Shown here piece after piece: positions 34,923 to 44,131 of a stretch of DNA of 50,325 nt (positions are counted from its first letter, which is position 1; each line of letters begins with the position of its first letter). Source of the DNA: an uncultured Lachnospiraceae bacterium (lineage in GTDB: Bacteria > Bacillota > Clostridia > Lachnospirales > Lachnospiraceae); the NCBI GenBank assembly GCA_902773435.1, contig CACYEN010000044.1, positions 1 through 50,325 of the forward strand, given 5' to 3'. Under the pieces are notes generated by a model. The model had not been told where the DNA came from and searched no databases. It saw only the letters and a list, made by a program, of their open reading frames with translations. The translations under genes were made by a program, and so were the position numbers.

Positions 34923-37310
34923 TTATGCCTGCCGGCGGATATCCCAGAGACACACGGTGTGGGCGGGCAGGGAGGCCGTGATCCGCAGGGAATCAGTGAC
35001 GCTCGTGTAGGTACATCTCTCCTCCGGGACGCAGGCCCGCAGGCGAAACGTGTTCCCGTATCCGGGGAGCGTGCGGATATTCTGGAGGAAGTCCACCCTG
35101 TCTATGCTGCTGTGGGTGAACTCCCCGATCAGGATGTCGAGAAAGCTCCCGCTGAACTCCCCGAGGGTCACTTTGCTGATGTGGTAGAGACCGCTCTCAA
35201 TCCCGCTGAAGGCGAGATCGAGCTCAAGGGGAGGCGACTCCCTGAAGAGGCTGTACACCTGGTCAAATTCCATCGGCCCCATCGACCCGGCACCCGTCCC
35301 CGAGAGAAAATGCTCGTAGTGCCAGGCGAGCAGCTGGTAGTGCCCGGACCCGGATTTTACGAGACGGAAGCAGTCCCCTTCGGATACCGTCTCCTCGCTG
35401 AGGGACGCGCACAGGAGAAAGGCGTAGTACGGGGCGTAGGGGAGGAAGTTCGAGTTCATCAGCCCGTTCCCGAAGATGGGGGGAAGCCGGCGCGGGGCCT
35501 GCGGCGCGCCGCCCGTTCTCTGTTCCTCCTCGCCCGCGTAGGAGAGATCCTCCTCGCCGTGTCCGCAGAATAACCAGTAACCCGCGAGATCACAGACGGA
35601 ATCGAGGCGGGTCCACATCTTCGCGATGAACGCTGCCTGAAATCTCGAGGAGGTGACCGGCGAGCGGGTGAAGGCGACGGAGGTCCACTCGGTCACATAG
35701 AGCGGAATTGTCTGGCCCGCCGCCCGGAGCTGCTCCCTGATCTTCCGCGCGGTCTCCTCGGGGAAGTCCTCCCTGAGGGAGATGACCGCCCTGTCGAGAC
35801 TCCTCGAGTAGGTGCCGCAGTTCAGGTAGAGAGAGAAGAAATCCATCCCGAGCCGCTTTTTTTCCAGTGCCTCGCAGAAGGTTCCGGCATCCGCGGGAGT
35901 AAACCCCTCGAGATAGCCGGGGCCGCCCACGGCGGCGCCGGGGATGAAGGACTTTATGAGCGACCTGATCTCCGCGAACGAGCTCATATAGGAAGCGGCG
36001 GTGTCCTTCGGGTGCATCCACAGCTCGAACTTCCATCCCGACAGCCAGTTCGCCGGCCAGCGTCTCGTCACGTGCTGAAGGAAGCTCTTCAGCAGGCGGA
36101 TGAAGCGGTCACCGCGCGGGATGTAGGGAGCCCCTTCCTCGCTGTTCATGGAGAGGAGCAGCGGGAGGCGCGTCAGCTCCAGGAAGGGCGTGAGCCCGTT
36201 CGAGTAGAAGAACGTGAGCGCCGTGTCTACGCTTCGGAAGTAGTACTCATAGCGGGGAAGGACTTTCGGTATAAAGCTGTTGCTCATCATGCCGAGTACC
36301 CGGATGTACCGGATGCCGTTATCCGCGGAAAACGAGGCCAGTTCCGAACGGAAGCGCTCTGAGAGCAGGTTCCGGGCGGAGCCGATGTTGATCATCTTCT
36401 GGACGGAGGGACGGCGGACGGCCGGCCCCGACGCGTCGCCCTCCGCCGTCCGCCTCAGAAACCGCATGTCCGGGGAGGCGGCGGACGGCCGGGCCTCCTC
36501 CTCCCGGCCGCCGCCCCGGCCGCGAAGGTAAGCCGTCCTGAAATCGGAGGGGGAGATCCGGTACATGTTCTGGAAATTGCGCCGGTAGGCGGAGATGCTG
36601 GAGAATCCGTTCTTCAGCGCGATCTCGCTGATGGTCAGATGCGTGTTCCGCAGATCCCTGAGCGAGTAGAACAGCCGCCTCTCGATGAGGTAGGATTTGA
36701 AATTCGTGTTGAAATTCTTCCTGAAAAATGTCGACAGGTACTGGGGCGTCAGATAGAAGATGTTCGCGAGGCCGGTCAGCGTGAGCGGCTCGCTGTAGTG
36801 CAGGCTGATGTAGTCGGCGATCGCGCGGGTGCGCTCCCCGAACCGGCTTCCTGTTTCCGCCCACGGGCTGTAGAGCGGGAGCTCCAGCAGTTCGGCGAGG
36901 ATGAGATAGGCCGTGCCCGTCGAAGTCAGCTGGAGCTTGCCGGGATCATCCTCGGGACTCCCGGGGAGAGAGAGCACCAGCGACTGCAGATTCCGGCAGT
37001 TCCAGGACGCGTCGAGCTCGGAGGAGCACACCGGCAGGGAGATCCTGTTCAGGTTGTCCTCCACGAAATCCCTGGACAGGGTGACGGCGAGAAAGGAGAC
37101 CTCCGGGTCGGGGACGATGAGAGCGGGGTGGCCGGGCGGCAGGAACAGGAAGCCGCCCCTCCTGTAATCCGCTTCGGCGCCGCCCGCGGTGATCCCCGCT
37201 TTTCCGGTCAGGAAGCTGAAAAATGAGAAGGAATCTTCCCTGTACTCATATCTCTCGCTGACGTTCCGGACCCTGATGCCCGTGACCGGGCTGGAATCTG
37301 ATGTATTCAT
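34923..37310 (-). CDS. AraC-type regulator fused to an inactive GH39-like domain (copy 1)
   Basis: A 795-residue protein: a cupin-like sensor at about 1-155, a complete AraC DNA-binding domain with two helix-turn-helix units at about 158-262, a Gly/Arg linker, and a GH39 (beta-xylosidase-like) barrel plus C-terminal beta domain from about 300. In active GH39 enzymes the acid/base Glu lies in a W-N-E-P motif. Here the aligned stretch WKFELWMHP has Met-His (His 433) instead. The nucleophile Glu 541 in YVTEW is kept. The enzyme should therefore be dead and probably acts as a glycoside-binding sensor (inference). AAGGAG six bases before the ATG supports the start. It is the second gene of a minus-strand operon with copy 2. 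Confidence 0.85.
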   Translation of the reverse strand: MNTSDSSPVTGIRVRNVSERYEYREDSFSFFSFLTGKAGITAGGAEADYRRGGFLFLPPGHPALIVPDPEVSFLAVTLSRDFVEDNLNRISLPVCSSELDASWNCRNLQSLVLSLPGSPEDDPGKLQLTSTGTAYLILAELLELPLYSPWAETGSRFGERTRAIADYISLHYSEPLTLTGLANIFYLTPQYLSTFFRKNFNTNFKSYLIERRLFYSLRDLRNTHLTISEIALKNGFSSISAYRRNFQNMYRISPSDFRTAYLRGRGGGREEEARPSAASPDMRFLRRTAEGDASGPAVRRPSVQKMINIGSARNLLSERFRSELASFSADNGIRYIRVLGMMSNSFIPKVLPRYEYYFRSVDTALTFFYSNGLTPFLELTRLPLLLSMNSEEGAPYIPRGDRFIRLLKSFLQHVTRRWPANWLSGWKFELWMHPKDTAASYMSSFAEIRSLIKSFIPGAAVGGPGYLEGFTPADAGTFCEALEKKRLGMDFFSLYLNCGTYSRSLDRAVISLREDFPEETARKIREQLRAAGQTIPLYVTEWTSVAFTRSPVTSSRFQAAFIAKMWTRLDSVCDLAGYWLFCGHGEEDLSYAGEEEQRTGGAPQAPRRLPPIFGNGLMNSNFLPYAPYYAFLLCASLSEETVSEGDCFRLVKSGSGHYQLLAWHYEHFLSGTGAGSMGPMEFDQVYSLFRESPPLELDLAFSGIESGLYHISKVTLGEFSGSFLDILIGEFTHSSIDRVDFLQNIRTLPGYGNTFRLRACVPEERCTYTSVTDSLRITASLPAHTVCLWDIRRQA

Positions 37311-37384
37311 AATGGCTCCTTCAGAGATGAGGGACGCGTGTCTTATGCCCGCCCGCGCGGGGGCTGCGATGCAGCCGGCATCTC

Positions 37385-39709
37385 TCAGATGCGGGATGTG
37401 TAGAGTTCCAGGGACAGCAGGAAGACCTCATTGTCCCGGAGGACGATGTCCGTCTCGAACGGCCGGTTTTCCCTCTGGATATAGACCGAGGCGCGCGGAA
37501 GCGGTTCCGAGGCGGCTGAGAGCTCCGCGGCGGTCTCGGCGTCCGTCGGGTAAAGAAATCCAAGGTTCTTCCAGCTGGCGTAGAGGCTGCCGCTTGTGCT
37601 GTTCAGGCGATATTCCCTCATGATGTAAGTTCCCTTCAGGATCCCGTTCAGGCAGAGGCGGAAGCGGTCGGTGCCGAGCCCGGTGAAGACACCCTCGGGA
37701 GCCATGAGGTCGTCCCGCCCGACATTCGCCCTCAGGAACCGCGCGGCCGGGTGACAGTAACGGAAGAGAAGAAACCGGATGCTGCCCGCCGAGTTCGCCG
37801 TGATCAGGCAGTTGTCCCTGATGCGGACGAGGTAGTGCCCGAGCATGTTCATCATGCGGAAGGTGTGCCAGGAGGGCTTCGGGATCCCGGCATCGGTAAA
37901 GAGCCCCCAGCCTCCGAACATGAAGTCGAGGGAGTCGAGATACCGGAGGGGGGCGTCCGAGAGAATGTAGTAGCCCAGCGCCGAGATGTTCTCCTCCGCG
38001 GTTTCGAGGATCATCTTCGCGAGAAAGGCCGCCTGGTAGCAGGAGTCGTTCAGGAAGTTCCGCGAGGACAGGCTGGAGTTGAACTCCGTGATCCAGATCT
38101 CCGATCCCGGACAGTACGTCTCCACCGTCTTCGAGAACAGCCGGATCCTGCTGACCGCGGTGTCGGGATCCGGGGAGAGCGAGACGACGCCGTCCTCGAT
38201 GTCGAGCGGATAGATATAGGCTGTGAAGAAGTCCGGAACCGCGCCGTGCGAGGACATCAGGCGGACCGCCTGCACAGCCTTTTCGGGCGAGGACCAGTCG
38301 TTGAAGCCCGGGCCCCCTATCCGGCAGGTATCCGAGAACTGCCGGATCACCGAGTAGATCTTCCGGAACACCCTGATGTACTGGATGAGCCCGAACGTTT
38401 CTTTTGCCTCGCTGTCCGTGTACATGTAGCTGATCTCGAAGTGCCATCGGTCAAAGTTCTCCTGCCCGTAGTGGTTGATGCAGGCGCGCAGAAATCCGGG
38501 CAGGATGGCGAGCAGGTCGGAGAAATATCTCCTCGTGTCCACGGGGGAGACCGGCAGGAAGCCGACCTCGGCGGTCTCCTGGATGGCGAACGCCTTATTC
38601 CCGAGTTCGAGGAAGGGAATGATGCCCGCCTCCATCAGGTGATCCAGGAGGGAGAAGACGGGGGAGTAGTCGTGAAATTCCCTTCCGTCCGCGCTGTAGG
38701 AGGCGATGAGGTCAGTGATGCGGCAGACCCTGCCGTACTCAAAAGCGCACTCCTTCTGCATGCGCTGAAGGACCCGGTCGATCTCGAGGTCTCTCAGGGA
38801 GACGGCATAGCCGAGGTTCACCAGCTTCATCCAGTGCCGCTGCAGGCGGCGGGAGAGGGTGAGGGAGGACCTGATCTGACCGGAGCGCTCAGGGCCGGCG
38901 TTTCCGGCGCCTGACGGACCTGCGGGTTCCCGGAGCGCTTCCGGGACGGGGGCGCCGGGAAGCTTCGTGCGGACGGTCTCAGCGGCAGCTTTTTCCGCCT
39001 GCTCCCATGCGTGCAGGTAATCCTCCCGGATCTCCCGGAAATACTCCGCGAAAGGTTTCCCCGCCGCCTCTTTCAGGAGACGGCCGAGATACTGGGGCGT
39101 GATGCCGTGGGCGGCGGCCGCTTCCGCCTGCGTCAGGGAGGAGTCCGCATGCTCATCCATATAGAGCCGGACGCTGCGGTAGAGAGCGAGCCTGTGATCG
39201 GAGAGGGGGGTGAGCGGAGCGGGGACCGGATCCGGCCGCCTCGCGTGCCGGGTCAGGACGTGAAGGATCATGAGCGCTTCCGAGTCCGCGGCCAGCGGCG
39301 ATGAAGAGTCGCTGCCGGCATACCCGGCGCAGCCGGAAAAGAGTTCCCGGAGCCGCTGGATTTCCGCCTGGGAGAGCGAAGCCTCGTTCACGGGGGAACT
39401 CATGAGTTCCCTGCCTCCGGGCAGGCTGAGACAGACGGAGGGGTTCAGGCTGAGGATGACAAAGCTGCAGGAGGGGCGGCCGATGATCCGGAGAGCCCCG
39501 GCGGGCCGCGCGGCGAAAAAGCCCGCCGCGGAAAATGTACCATCTCCCTCTTCCTCCGGAGAGACCGCTCCGGGAGGCAGGGCGCAGGTGATCTCCGCGG
39601 TTCCGCCCGTCACGAGGATCAGCGTGTAGGCTCCGCTGTCCCACACGGCGCTTCCGGTGAGAGCGCGCTCCGAGCAGTGGAGGACGAGCTGGTGCTTAGA
39701 GGACTGCAT
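37385..39709 (-). CDS. AraC-type regulator fused to an inactive GH39-like domain (copy 2)
   Basis: A 774-residue paralogue of the next gene. A cupin-like region lies at about 1-155, then one helix-turn-helix unit (about 175-232, ITPQYLGRLLKEAAG). The second unit normal for AraC proteins is missing: an Ala/Glu-rich linker (about 235-285) follows instead. The GH39-like barrel runs from about 285 to 560. The acid/base position is Met 429 in WHFEISYMYTDSE, so again no acid/base Glu, while the nucleophile Glu 542 in WITEFN is kept. AAAGGAG lies 12 bases before the ATG. It is divergent from the C-deglycosylation operon, so it and copy 1 are likely its regulators, perhaps as a heterodimer. Confidence 0.83.
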   Translation of the reverse strand: MQSSKHQLVLHCSERALTGSAVWDSGAYTLILVTGGTAEITCALPPGAVSPEEEGDGTFSAAGFFAARPAGALRIIGRPSCSFVILSLNPSVCLSLPGGRELMSSPVNEASLSQAEIQRLRELFSGCAGYAGSDSSSPLAADSEALMILHVLTRHARRPDPVPAPLTPLSDHRLALYRSVRLYMDEHADSSLTQAEAAAAHGITPQYLGRLLKEAAGKPFAEYFREIREDYLHAWEQAEKAAAETVRTKLPGAPVPEALREPAGPSGAGNAGPERSGQIRSSLTLSRRLQRHWMKLVNLGYAVSLRDLEIDRVLQRMQKECAFEYGRVCRITDLIASYSADGREFHDYSPVFSLLDHLMEAGIIPFLELGNKAFAIQETAEVGFLPVSPVDTRRYFSDLLAILPGFLRACINHYGQENFDRWHFEISYMYTDSEAKETFGLIQYIRVFRKIYSVIRQFSDTCRIGGPGFNDWSSPEKAVQAVRLMSSHGAVPDFFTAYIYPLDIEDGVVSLSPDPDTAVSRIRLFSKTVETYCPGSEIWITEFNSSLSSRNFLNDSCYQAAFLAKMILETAEENISALGYYILSDAPLRYLDSLDFMFGGWGLFTDAGIPKPSWHTFRMMNMLGHYLVRIRDNCLITANSAGSIRFLLFRYCHPAARFLRANVGRDDLMAPEGVFTGLGTDRFRLCLNGILKGTYIMREYRLNSTSGSLYASWKNLGFLYPTDAETAAELSAASEPLPRASVYIQRENRPFETDIVLRDNEVFLLSLELYTSRI

Positions 39710-39954
39710 AAGGCGTCACGGCTCCTTTCCCTCCGGGACGGGACGGAAGCGGTCCGGACCCCGGAATAAGTTCATTAATACCATTATAAATGAACCTGAA
39801 GAGAAGGACAATGTGATTTTCAGTTAAAAATATGGGCAAAAAGCCGGATGAAAAGGAAAAGGAAATGCGTGTTCGGTGAGCCTTGCTGATATGATGGTAT
39901 CACATAAGAAGTCCAGTTCCATTAATGAGAAACAGGTAGTCAAAGGAGGAAAGC
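39710..39954. promoter_or_regulatory. Divergent control region of the C-glycoside locus
   Basis: On the minus strand TTGTCC (39811-39806), 17 bases and TATAAT (39788-39783) drive the regulators. The inverted repeat GTTCATT/AATGAAC (39770-39776 and 39789-39795) brackets that -10 box. On the plus strand an extended -10, TGATATGAT (39887-39895), precedes the enzyme operon with a poor -35, and TGATA/TATCA (39887-39891 and 39898-39902) forms a second inverted repeat. A poor -35 fits an activator-dependent promoter. Confidence 0.6.
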
Positions 39955-40350
39955 ATGGCAGGCAGACCGATCTATAATCCGGACGGATTCAAAAACGTCG
40001 AGCAGGACGGAAAGGCATGCGGATTCGAATTCCAGTTCAAGCTGCAGTATTACCGTGGCATCACCCTCTCGATCATTCGCGACATCAAGGTCACGATCGA
40101 CGGGGAGGAGATCCCGAGGGAGGATATCAGGCTCACGGTGAACGGGGAGACCTTCACGCTGGAAGAGGCGAGGACGGTTGTGAGCCCGCTCTACCGCTGG
40201 GAATTCGGAGAGTATGCGACGGTAACGGTGGCAAAGGAGGGAGGACTCGCGAAGGGTGCTCATCATCTGAGTGTCGTGCAGCACATCGCGCCGTCCTATA
40301 TGCCGTTCCCGCTTCAGGCAGTCTGTGACGCGGATTTTGAGATCGCATAA
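39955..40350 (+). CDS. C-glycoside deglycosidase small subunit (DUF6379)
   Basis: A 131-residue beta-rich protein of the DUF6379 type, the small subunit of C-deglycosylation enzymes. These heterocomplexes cut the carbon-carbon bond between a 3-keto sugar and an aromatic aglycone. Visible marks are the GFEFQFKLQYYRGI strand, the DIKVTIDGEEIP strand, and the PLYRWEFGE segment near residue 80. AAAGGAGGA before the ATG supports the start. The large-subunit gene follows after 12 bases, and that pairing is the best evidence for the call. Substrate not determinable; flavone, isoflavone or anthraquinone C-glucosides are candidates. Confidence 0.82.
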   Translation: MAGRPIYNPDGFKNVEQDGKACGFEFQFKLQYYRGITLSIIRDIKVTIDGEEIPREDIRLTVNGETFTLEEARTVVSPLYRWEFGEYATVTVAKEGGLAKGAHHLSVVQHIAPSYMPFPLQAVCDADFEIA

Positions 40351-40362
40351 GGAGGAGATAAG

Positions 40363-41421
40363 ATGAGCATTAAGAGAAGCGTTTCTTCATACAGCTATCA
40401 GGACGAGTATTACGAGGGCAAGCTTGATCTCGAGGGCATCCTCCGCGAGACCGCGAAGACCGGCGCGACCGGAATCGAACTCCTCGCCGAGTCGAACATC
40501 AAGCAGTTTCCCAACACGATCTACGATGAAGCGTTCCGCGAGAAGTGGTTCGGATGGCTGAAGCAGTACGGCCTCACACCGACAGCCTATGACGCGTTCC
40601 TCGAGAACCACATCTATGACAACAGAAGGCTCTGCCTCGGCGAACAGATCGAGATGATGCAGAGAGATCTCAGGTGCGCTTCCCTTCTCGGTTTCAGCTG
40701 CATCAGGACGCTGGTCTCCACTCCGATCGAGGTCATCGAGGGAAGCCTTGAATACGCTGAGGAAGTCGGCGTGAAGATCGGACTCGAGGTCCACGCGCCG
40801 TTCTCGCTCAATTCCACATGGGCGCAGGGATATCTCGACCGCCTCGACAAGCCGGGCTCGAAGTACAGGTATTTCGGCTTCATCCCCGACATGGGAATCT
40901 TCAGCAGGCGCGTCCCGGACGTCGTGGAGGAGAAGTGGAGAAGGGCCGGCGCGAAGGAAGAGTTCATTAAGATGGTCAATGACGCCTATGCTTCGCGTGT
41001 CGCGAACGGTTTCACCAAGATCGAGTACTCGCTGGACCTCGGCTTCGCGAACATGAACTACAGGAACGCGAACGGCCTGGGCACGCTCACCGAGAAATTC
41101 AAGGAGATGGGCGCCGGACCGGCCGATTTCGGATATCTCAACTCCAGCTACACATATTCGTGGAGCGATCCGCAGGATCTCATCGATAATATCGATCATA
41201 TTATACATACGCACGCAAAGTGCTATAATACACATGAGGACTACACCGAGACCGCTACCGCGATCGACGAGGTCGTCGCGGCGTACAAGAAGGCCGGCTA
41301 TGACGGATACCTGAGCACGGAGTACGAGGGCGGCGAATCCCTGAGAGACACGATGATCGTGGACGGGATCGAGCAGGTGAGGCGCCACCAGGAAGCTCTG
41401 AGAAGAGCGATCGAGGGCTGA
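40363..41421 (+). CDS. C-glycoside deglycosidase large subunit (xylose-isomerase-like TIM barrel)
   Basis: A 352-residue protein with the xylose isomerase-like TIM barrel of sugar phosphate isomerases/epimerases. Probable divalent-metal ligands are Glu and His in IGLEVHAPF, His in IIHTHAKCY and Glu in YLSTEYEGGE. In C-deglycosylation enzymes this subunit abstracts a proton from the 3-keto sugar and splits off the aglycone by beta-elimination; the small subunit completes the active site. GGAGGAG before the ATG supports the start. The gene lies between its small-subunit partner and an oxidoreductase that could make the 3-keto substrate. Confidence 0.85.
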   Translation: MSIKRSVSSYSYQDEYYEGKLDLEGILRETAKTGATGIELLAESNIKQFPNTIYDEAFREKWFGWLKQYGLTPTAYDAFLENHIYDNRRLCLGEQIEMMQRDLRCASLLGFSCIRTLVSTPIEVIEGSLEYAEEVGVKIGLEVHAPFSLNSTWAQGYLDRLDKPGSKYRYFGFIPDMGIFSRRVPDVVEEKWRRAGAKEEFIKMVNDAYASRVANGFTKIEYSLDLGFANMNYRNANGLGTLTEKFKEMGAGPADFGYLNSSYTYSWSDPQDLIDNIDHIIHTHAKCYNTHEDYTETATAIDEVVAAYKKAGYDGYLSTEYEGGESLRDTMIVDGIEQVRRHQEALRRAIEG

Positions 41422-41498
41422 GACGGCGGACAGAAGGCGCCGGGGCAGAAGGATCATTTTAAACCAGTACACAATAAAAAAGAAAGGCAGGTAAAGGT

Positions 41499-42608
41499 AT
41501 GGCAAAGATCAGAGCAGCAATTGTAGGATGCGGCGGTATCGCGAGGCAGAAACATCTCCCGGCTTTCAAGGCAAACGCGGACAAGGCGGAGCTTGTCGCT
41601 TTCTGCGACATCATTCCGGAGCGCGCCGAGAAGGCTGCGAAGGAATACGGAATCCCCGGGGCGAAGGTCTTCACGGATTACAAGGAGATGCTCGCGGATG
41701 AGAGTCTCGGCATCGAACTCGTCCATGTCCTGACGCCGAACGTATCCCACTGCCCGATCACCGTCGCGGCTTTTGAGGCAGGAAAGCATGTCATGTGCGA
41801 GAAGCCGATGGCTGCGAACACGGAAGATGCCCGGAAGATGCTTGACGCCTGGAAGGCTTCCGGCAAGAAGTTCACAATCGGCTATCAGAACCGTTTCCGC
41901 GACGACACACAGACCCTGCACGCTTCCTGTGAAGCCGGCGAGCTCGGCGAGATCTACTTCGCGAAGGCTCACGCGCTCCGCAGAAGGGCTGTCCCGACAT
42001 GGGGCGTGTTCCCGAACAAGGCTCTTCAGGGCGGCGGTCCGCTGATCGACATCGGAACACACGCGCTTGACATCACACTCTGGATGATGAATAATTATGA
42101 ACCGGTATCCGTCAGCGGCTCCGTCTTCTACAAGCTCGGCCGCGATCCGAAGGGCCCGGAAGGCAACGTGTTCGGACCGTGGGATCCGGAGACATTCCAG
42201 ACGGAAGATTCCGCGTTCGGTTTCATCAAGATGAAGAACGGCGCCACGATCTATCTTGAGGCGGCCTGGGCGCTCAACATCCTCAAGTCGATGGAAGCCT
42301 CCACGACGCTCTGCGGAACGAGGGCGGGCGCCGAGATCCATCACGGCGGCAGCTATCCGACGGACGAGCTCATCTACAACACGGTTGAGCACAACCAGCT
42401 GATGGAGAAGACGATCTCTCCGGCAGGTGTCGTCGACTTCTTCGAGGGCGGCGCCGCGGCCGAAGCGGTGCGCGAGAGCACACAGTGGCTCGATGCCATC
42501 GCGAACGACGGTGAGCCTCTCGTCAAGCCGGAGCAGGCATTCGTCGTGACACAGATTCTTGAAGCAATCTATCAGTCAGCAGAGACCGGCAAGGAGGTTT
42601 TCTTCTGA
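41499..42608 (+). CDS. Gfo/Idh/MocA oxidoreductase (second copy), probable C-glycoside 3-oxidase
   Basis: A 369-residue oxidoreductase with the nucleotide-binding IVGCGGIARQKHLPA loop, CEKPMAANTED at about residues 101-111, and the catalytic GGGPLIDIGTHALDITLW segment with its conserved His. Enzymes of this family that act with C-deglycosylation enzymes oxidise the 3-hydroxyl of the C-linked glucose. It is the third gene of the operon, 77 bases after the large subunit, and is followed by a terminator, so it is the best candidate for that first step. The first copy at 33684 may reduce the released 3-keto sugar or act on another glycoside. Confidence 0.87.
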   Translation: MAKIRAAIVGCGGIARQKHLPAFKANADKAELVAFCDIIPERAEKAAKEYGIPGAKVFTDYKEMLADESLGIELVHVLTPNVSHCPITVAAFEAGKHVMCEKPMAANTEDARKMLDAWKASGKKFTIGYQNRFRDDTQTLHASCEAGELGEIYFAKAHALRRRAVPTWGVFPNKALQGGGPLIDIGTHALDITLWMMNNYEPVSVSGSVFYKLGRDPKGPEGNVFGPWDPETFQTEDSAFGFIKMKNGATIYLEAAWALNILKSMEASTTLCGTRAGAEIHHGGSYPTDELIYNTVEHNQLMEKTISPAGVVDFFEGGAAAEAVRESTQWLDAIANDGEPLVKPEQAFVVTQILEAIYQSAETGKEVFF

Positions 42609-42633
42609 TCAGGAGATGGTTTGACTGACCGGC

Positions 42634-42669
42634 AGCGGGCGCATTTTCAGGAGGCGCCCGCTTCTTGTT
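42634..42669 (+). terminator. Terminator of the C-deglycosylation operon
   Basis: A 9-bp perfect stem (42634-42642 with 42654-42662) is followed by TCTTGTTTATTT. The U-tract is broken by one G, so some readthrough into the MATE gene is possible. Confidence 0.75.
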
Positions 42670-42710
42670 TATTTCGGCAGGGCCGGGTATCGATTAAGTA
42701 AGGTGGACAA

Positions 42711-44093
42711 ATGGCAGCAAAAAGAGCGACAAGATCCTTTAAACCGGTTGATATGACGACGGGCGAACCGTGGAAGCAGATCCTCGCCTTCACGATCCCC
42801 ATGTTAATCGGCAACATCGCGCAGCAGCTCTACAACACGGTGGACAGCATCGTGGTAGGAAAGTACGTCGGCGACAACGCCCTTGCGGCCGTCGGAAGCG
42901 CGGGACCGGTCCTGAACCTGCTGATCGTTCTCTTCGTCGGCGTCGCAACCGGGGCGAGCATCATGGTCTCCCAGTATCTCGGCGCCAGGAACCGGGAGGC
43001 GCTGTCGTACACGGTCGGAAACTGCATGATCCTGACCTTCATATCGGCGATGGCCGTCACCCTTGCCGGCCTTATCCTTACCCGGCCGCTGCTCCGCCTT
43101 CTGGCGACGCCCGGGGCGATCATCGACTGGTGCGACTCCTACCTCAGGATCCTGTTCGTCGGAAGTCTTGGCATGGCTTTCTACAACATCCTGAGCGGCG
43201 TCCTCCGGGGACTCGGGGATTCCGTCTCCGCGCTGATCTATCTCATCTTCGCCTCCGGCGTCAATATCGTTCTCGACATCTTCTTCGTGGCAAACCTCGG
43301 GCTCGGGGTGAACGGCGTCGCGCTCGCGACGGTCATCGCCCAGGCGCTCTCGGCCGTGCTCTGCGTGATCCGGCTCAGCAGGATGAACGAGATGTTTGAT
43401 TTCGGGAGGAAGTACATCCGCTGGAAGTCCAGGTACGGCATGGGAATCGTGAGGCTCGGCATCCCCTCCGGAATCACACAGGCGATCTTCTCAATGTCGG
43501 CGATCCTTGTCCAGTCGCTCACGAACTCGTTCGGGGAACAGTTCATCGCCGCGAACGTCATCGTCATGAGGGTCGACGGCTTCGCGATGCTGCCGAATTT
43601 CTCGTTCGGGACCGCGCTTACGACCTATGCCGGACAGAATATCGGGGCGGGCGACCTCAGGAGAACCGAGCTCGGTGCAAAGCAGGGAGGGATCCTCTCG
43701 GCTGCCGTTTCGGCCGCGATCACGGGTCTCATCCTCATCTTCGGAAAGCCGCTCATGGGCATCTTTACGAACACGGACAGCCTCGTGGATATGAGCATGA
43801 GGATGATGCGCATCCTCGCGGCCGGCTACATCGCGATGTCTGTGATCCAGACCCTCGGCGGCGTCATGCGCGGAGCGGGGGACACGATGACCCCGATGTG
43901 GCTCTCCGTCCTTCAGCAGATCCTGCGGGTCGTGCTGGCTTACGCGCTCTGTTTCGCGACGAGGTCGCCGGAGAACCCGAACGGTCTCTGCGAGATGCTC
44001 TTCGTGTCGCTGCTGATCTCCTGGCTGGCCGGCTGCGCGACGACTGTCGCCGTGTACCGGATGGGGCGCTGGAAGGGAAAGGCACTGACATAA
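42711..44093 (+). CDS. MATE family efflux transporter
   Basis: A 460-residue protein with 12 membrane helices in two similar halves. Motifs typical of MATE proteins are seen: FTIPMLIGNIAQQLYNTVDS in helix 1, GLGVNGVALATVIAQ near helix 6, and MRGAGDTMTP in the second half. It uses an Na+ or H+ gradient to expel drugs or small aromatic compounds. AAGGTGG before the ATG at 42711 supports the start. Lying between the C-deglycosylation operon and the thiolase cassette, it may export a released aglycone (inference). Confidence 0.92.
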   Translation: MAAKRATRSFKPVDMTTGEPWKQILAFTIPMLIGNIAQQLYNTVDSIVVGKYVGDNALAAVGSAGPVLNLLIVLFVGVATGASIMVSQYLGARNREALSYTVGNCMILTFISAMAVTLAGLILTRPLLRLLATPGAIIDWCDSYLRILFVGSLGMAFYNILSGVLRGLGDSVSALIYLIFASGVNIVLDIFFVANLGLGVNGVALATVIAQALSAVLCVIRLSRMNEMFDFGRKYIRWKSRYGMGIVRLGIPSGITQAIFSMSAILVQSLTNSFGEQFIAANVIVMRVDGFAMLPNFSFGTALTTYAGQNIGAGDLRRTELGAKQGGILSAAVSAAITGLILIFGKPLMGIFTNTDSLVDMSMRMMRILAAGYIAMSVIQTLGGVMRGAGDTMTPMWLSVLQQILRVVLAYALCFATRSPENPNGLCEMLFVSLLISWLAGCATTVAVYRMGRWKGKALT

Positions 44094-44131
44094 GAACCGG
44101 GCAATAAAGACGCGGCAGTTCTGCCCCGGCG

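Noticed and set aside
41194-41240. TATAAT-like promoter inside the C-deglycosylation large subunit
   Set aside because: It lies within coding sequence, has no fitting -35 box, and no gene starts nearby.
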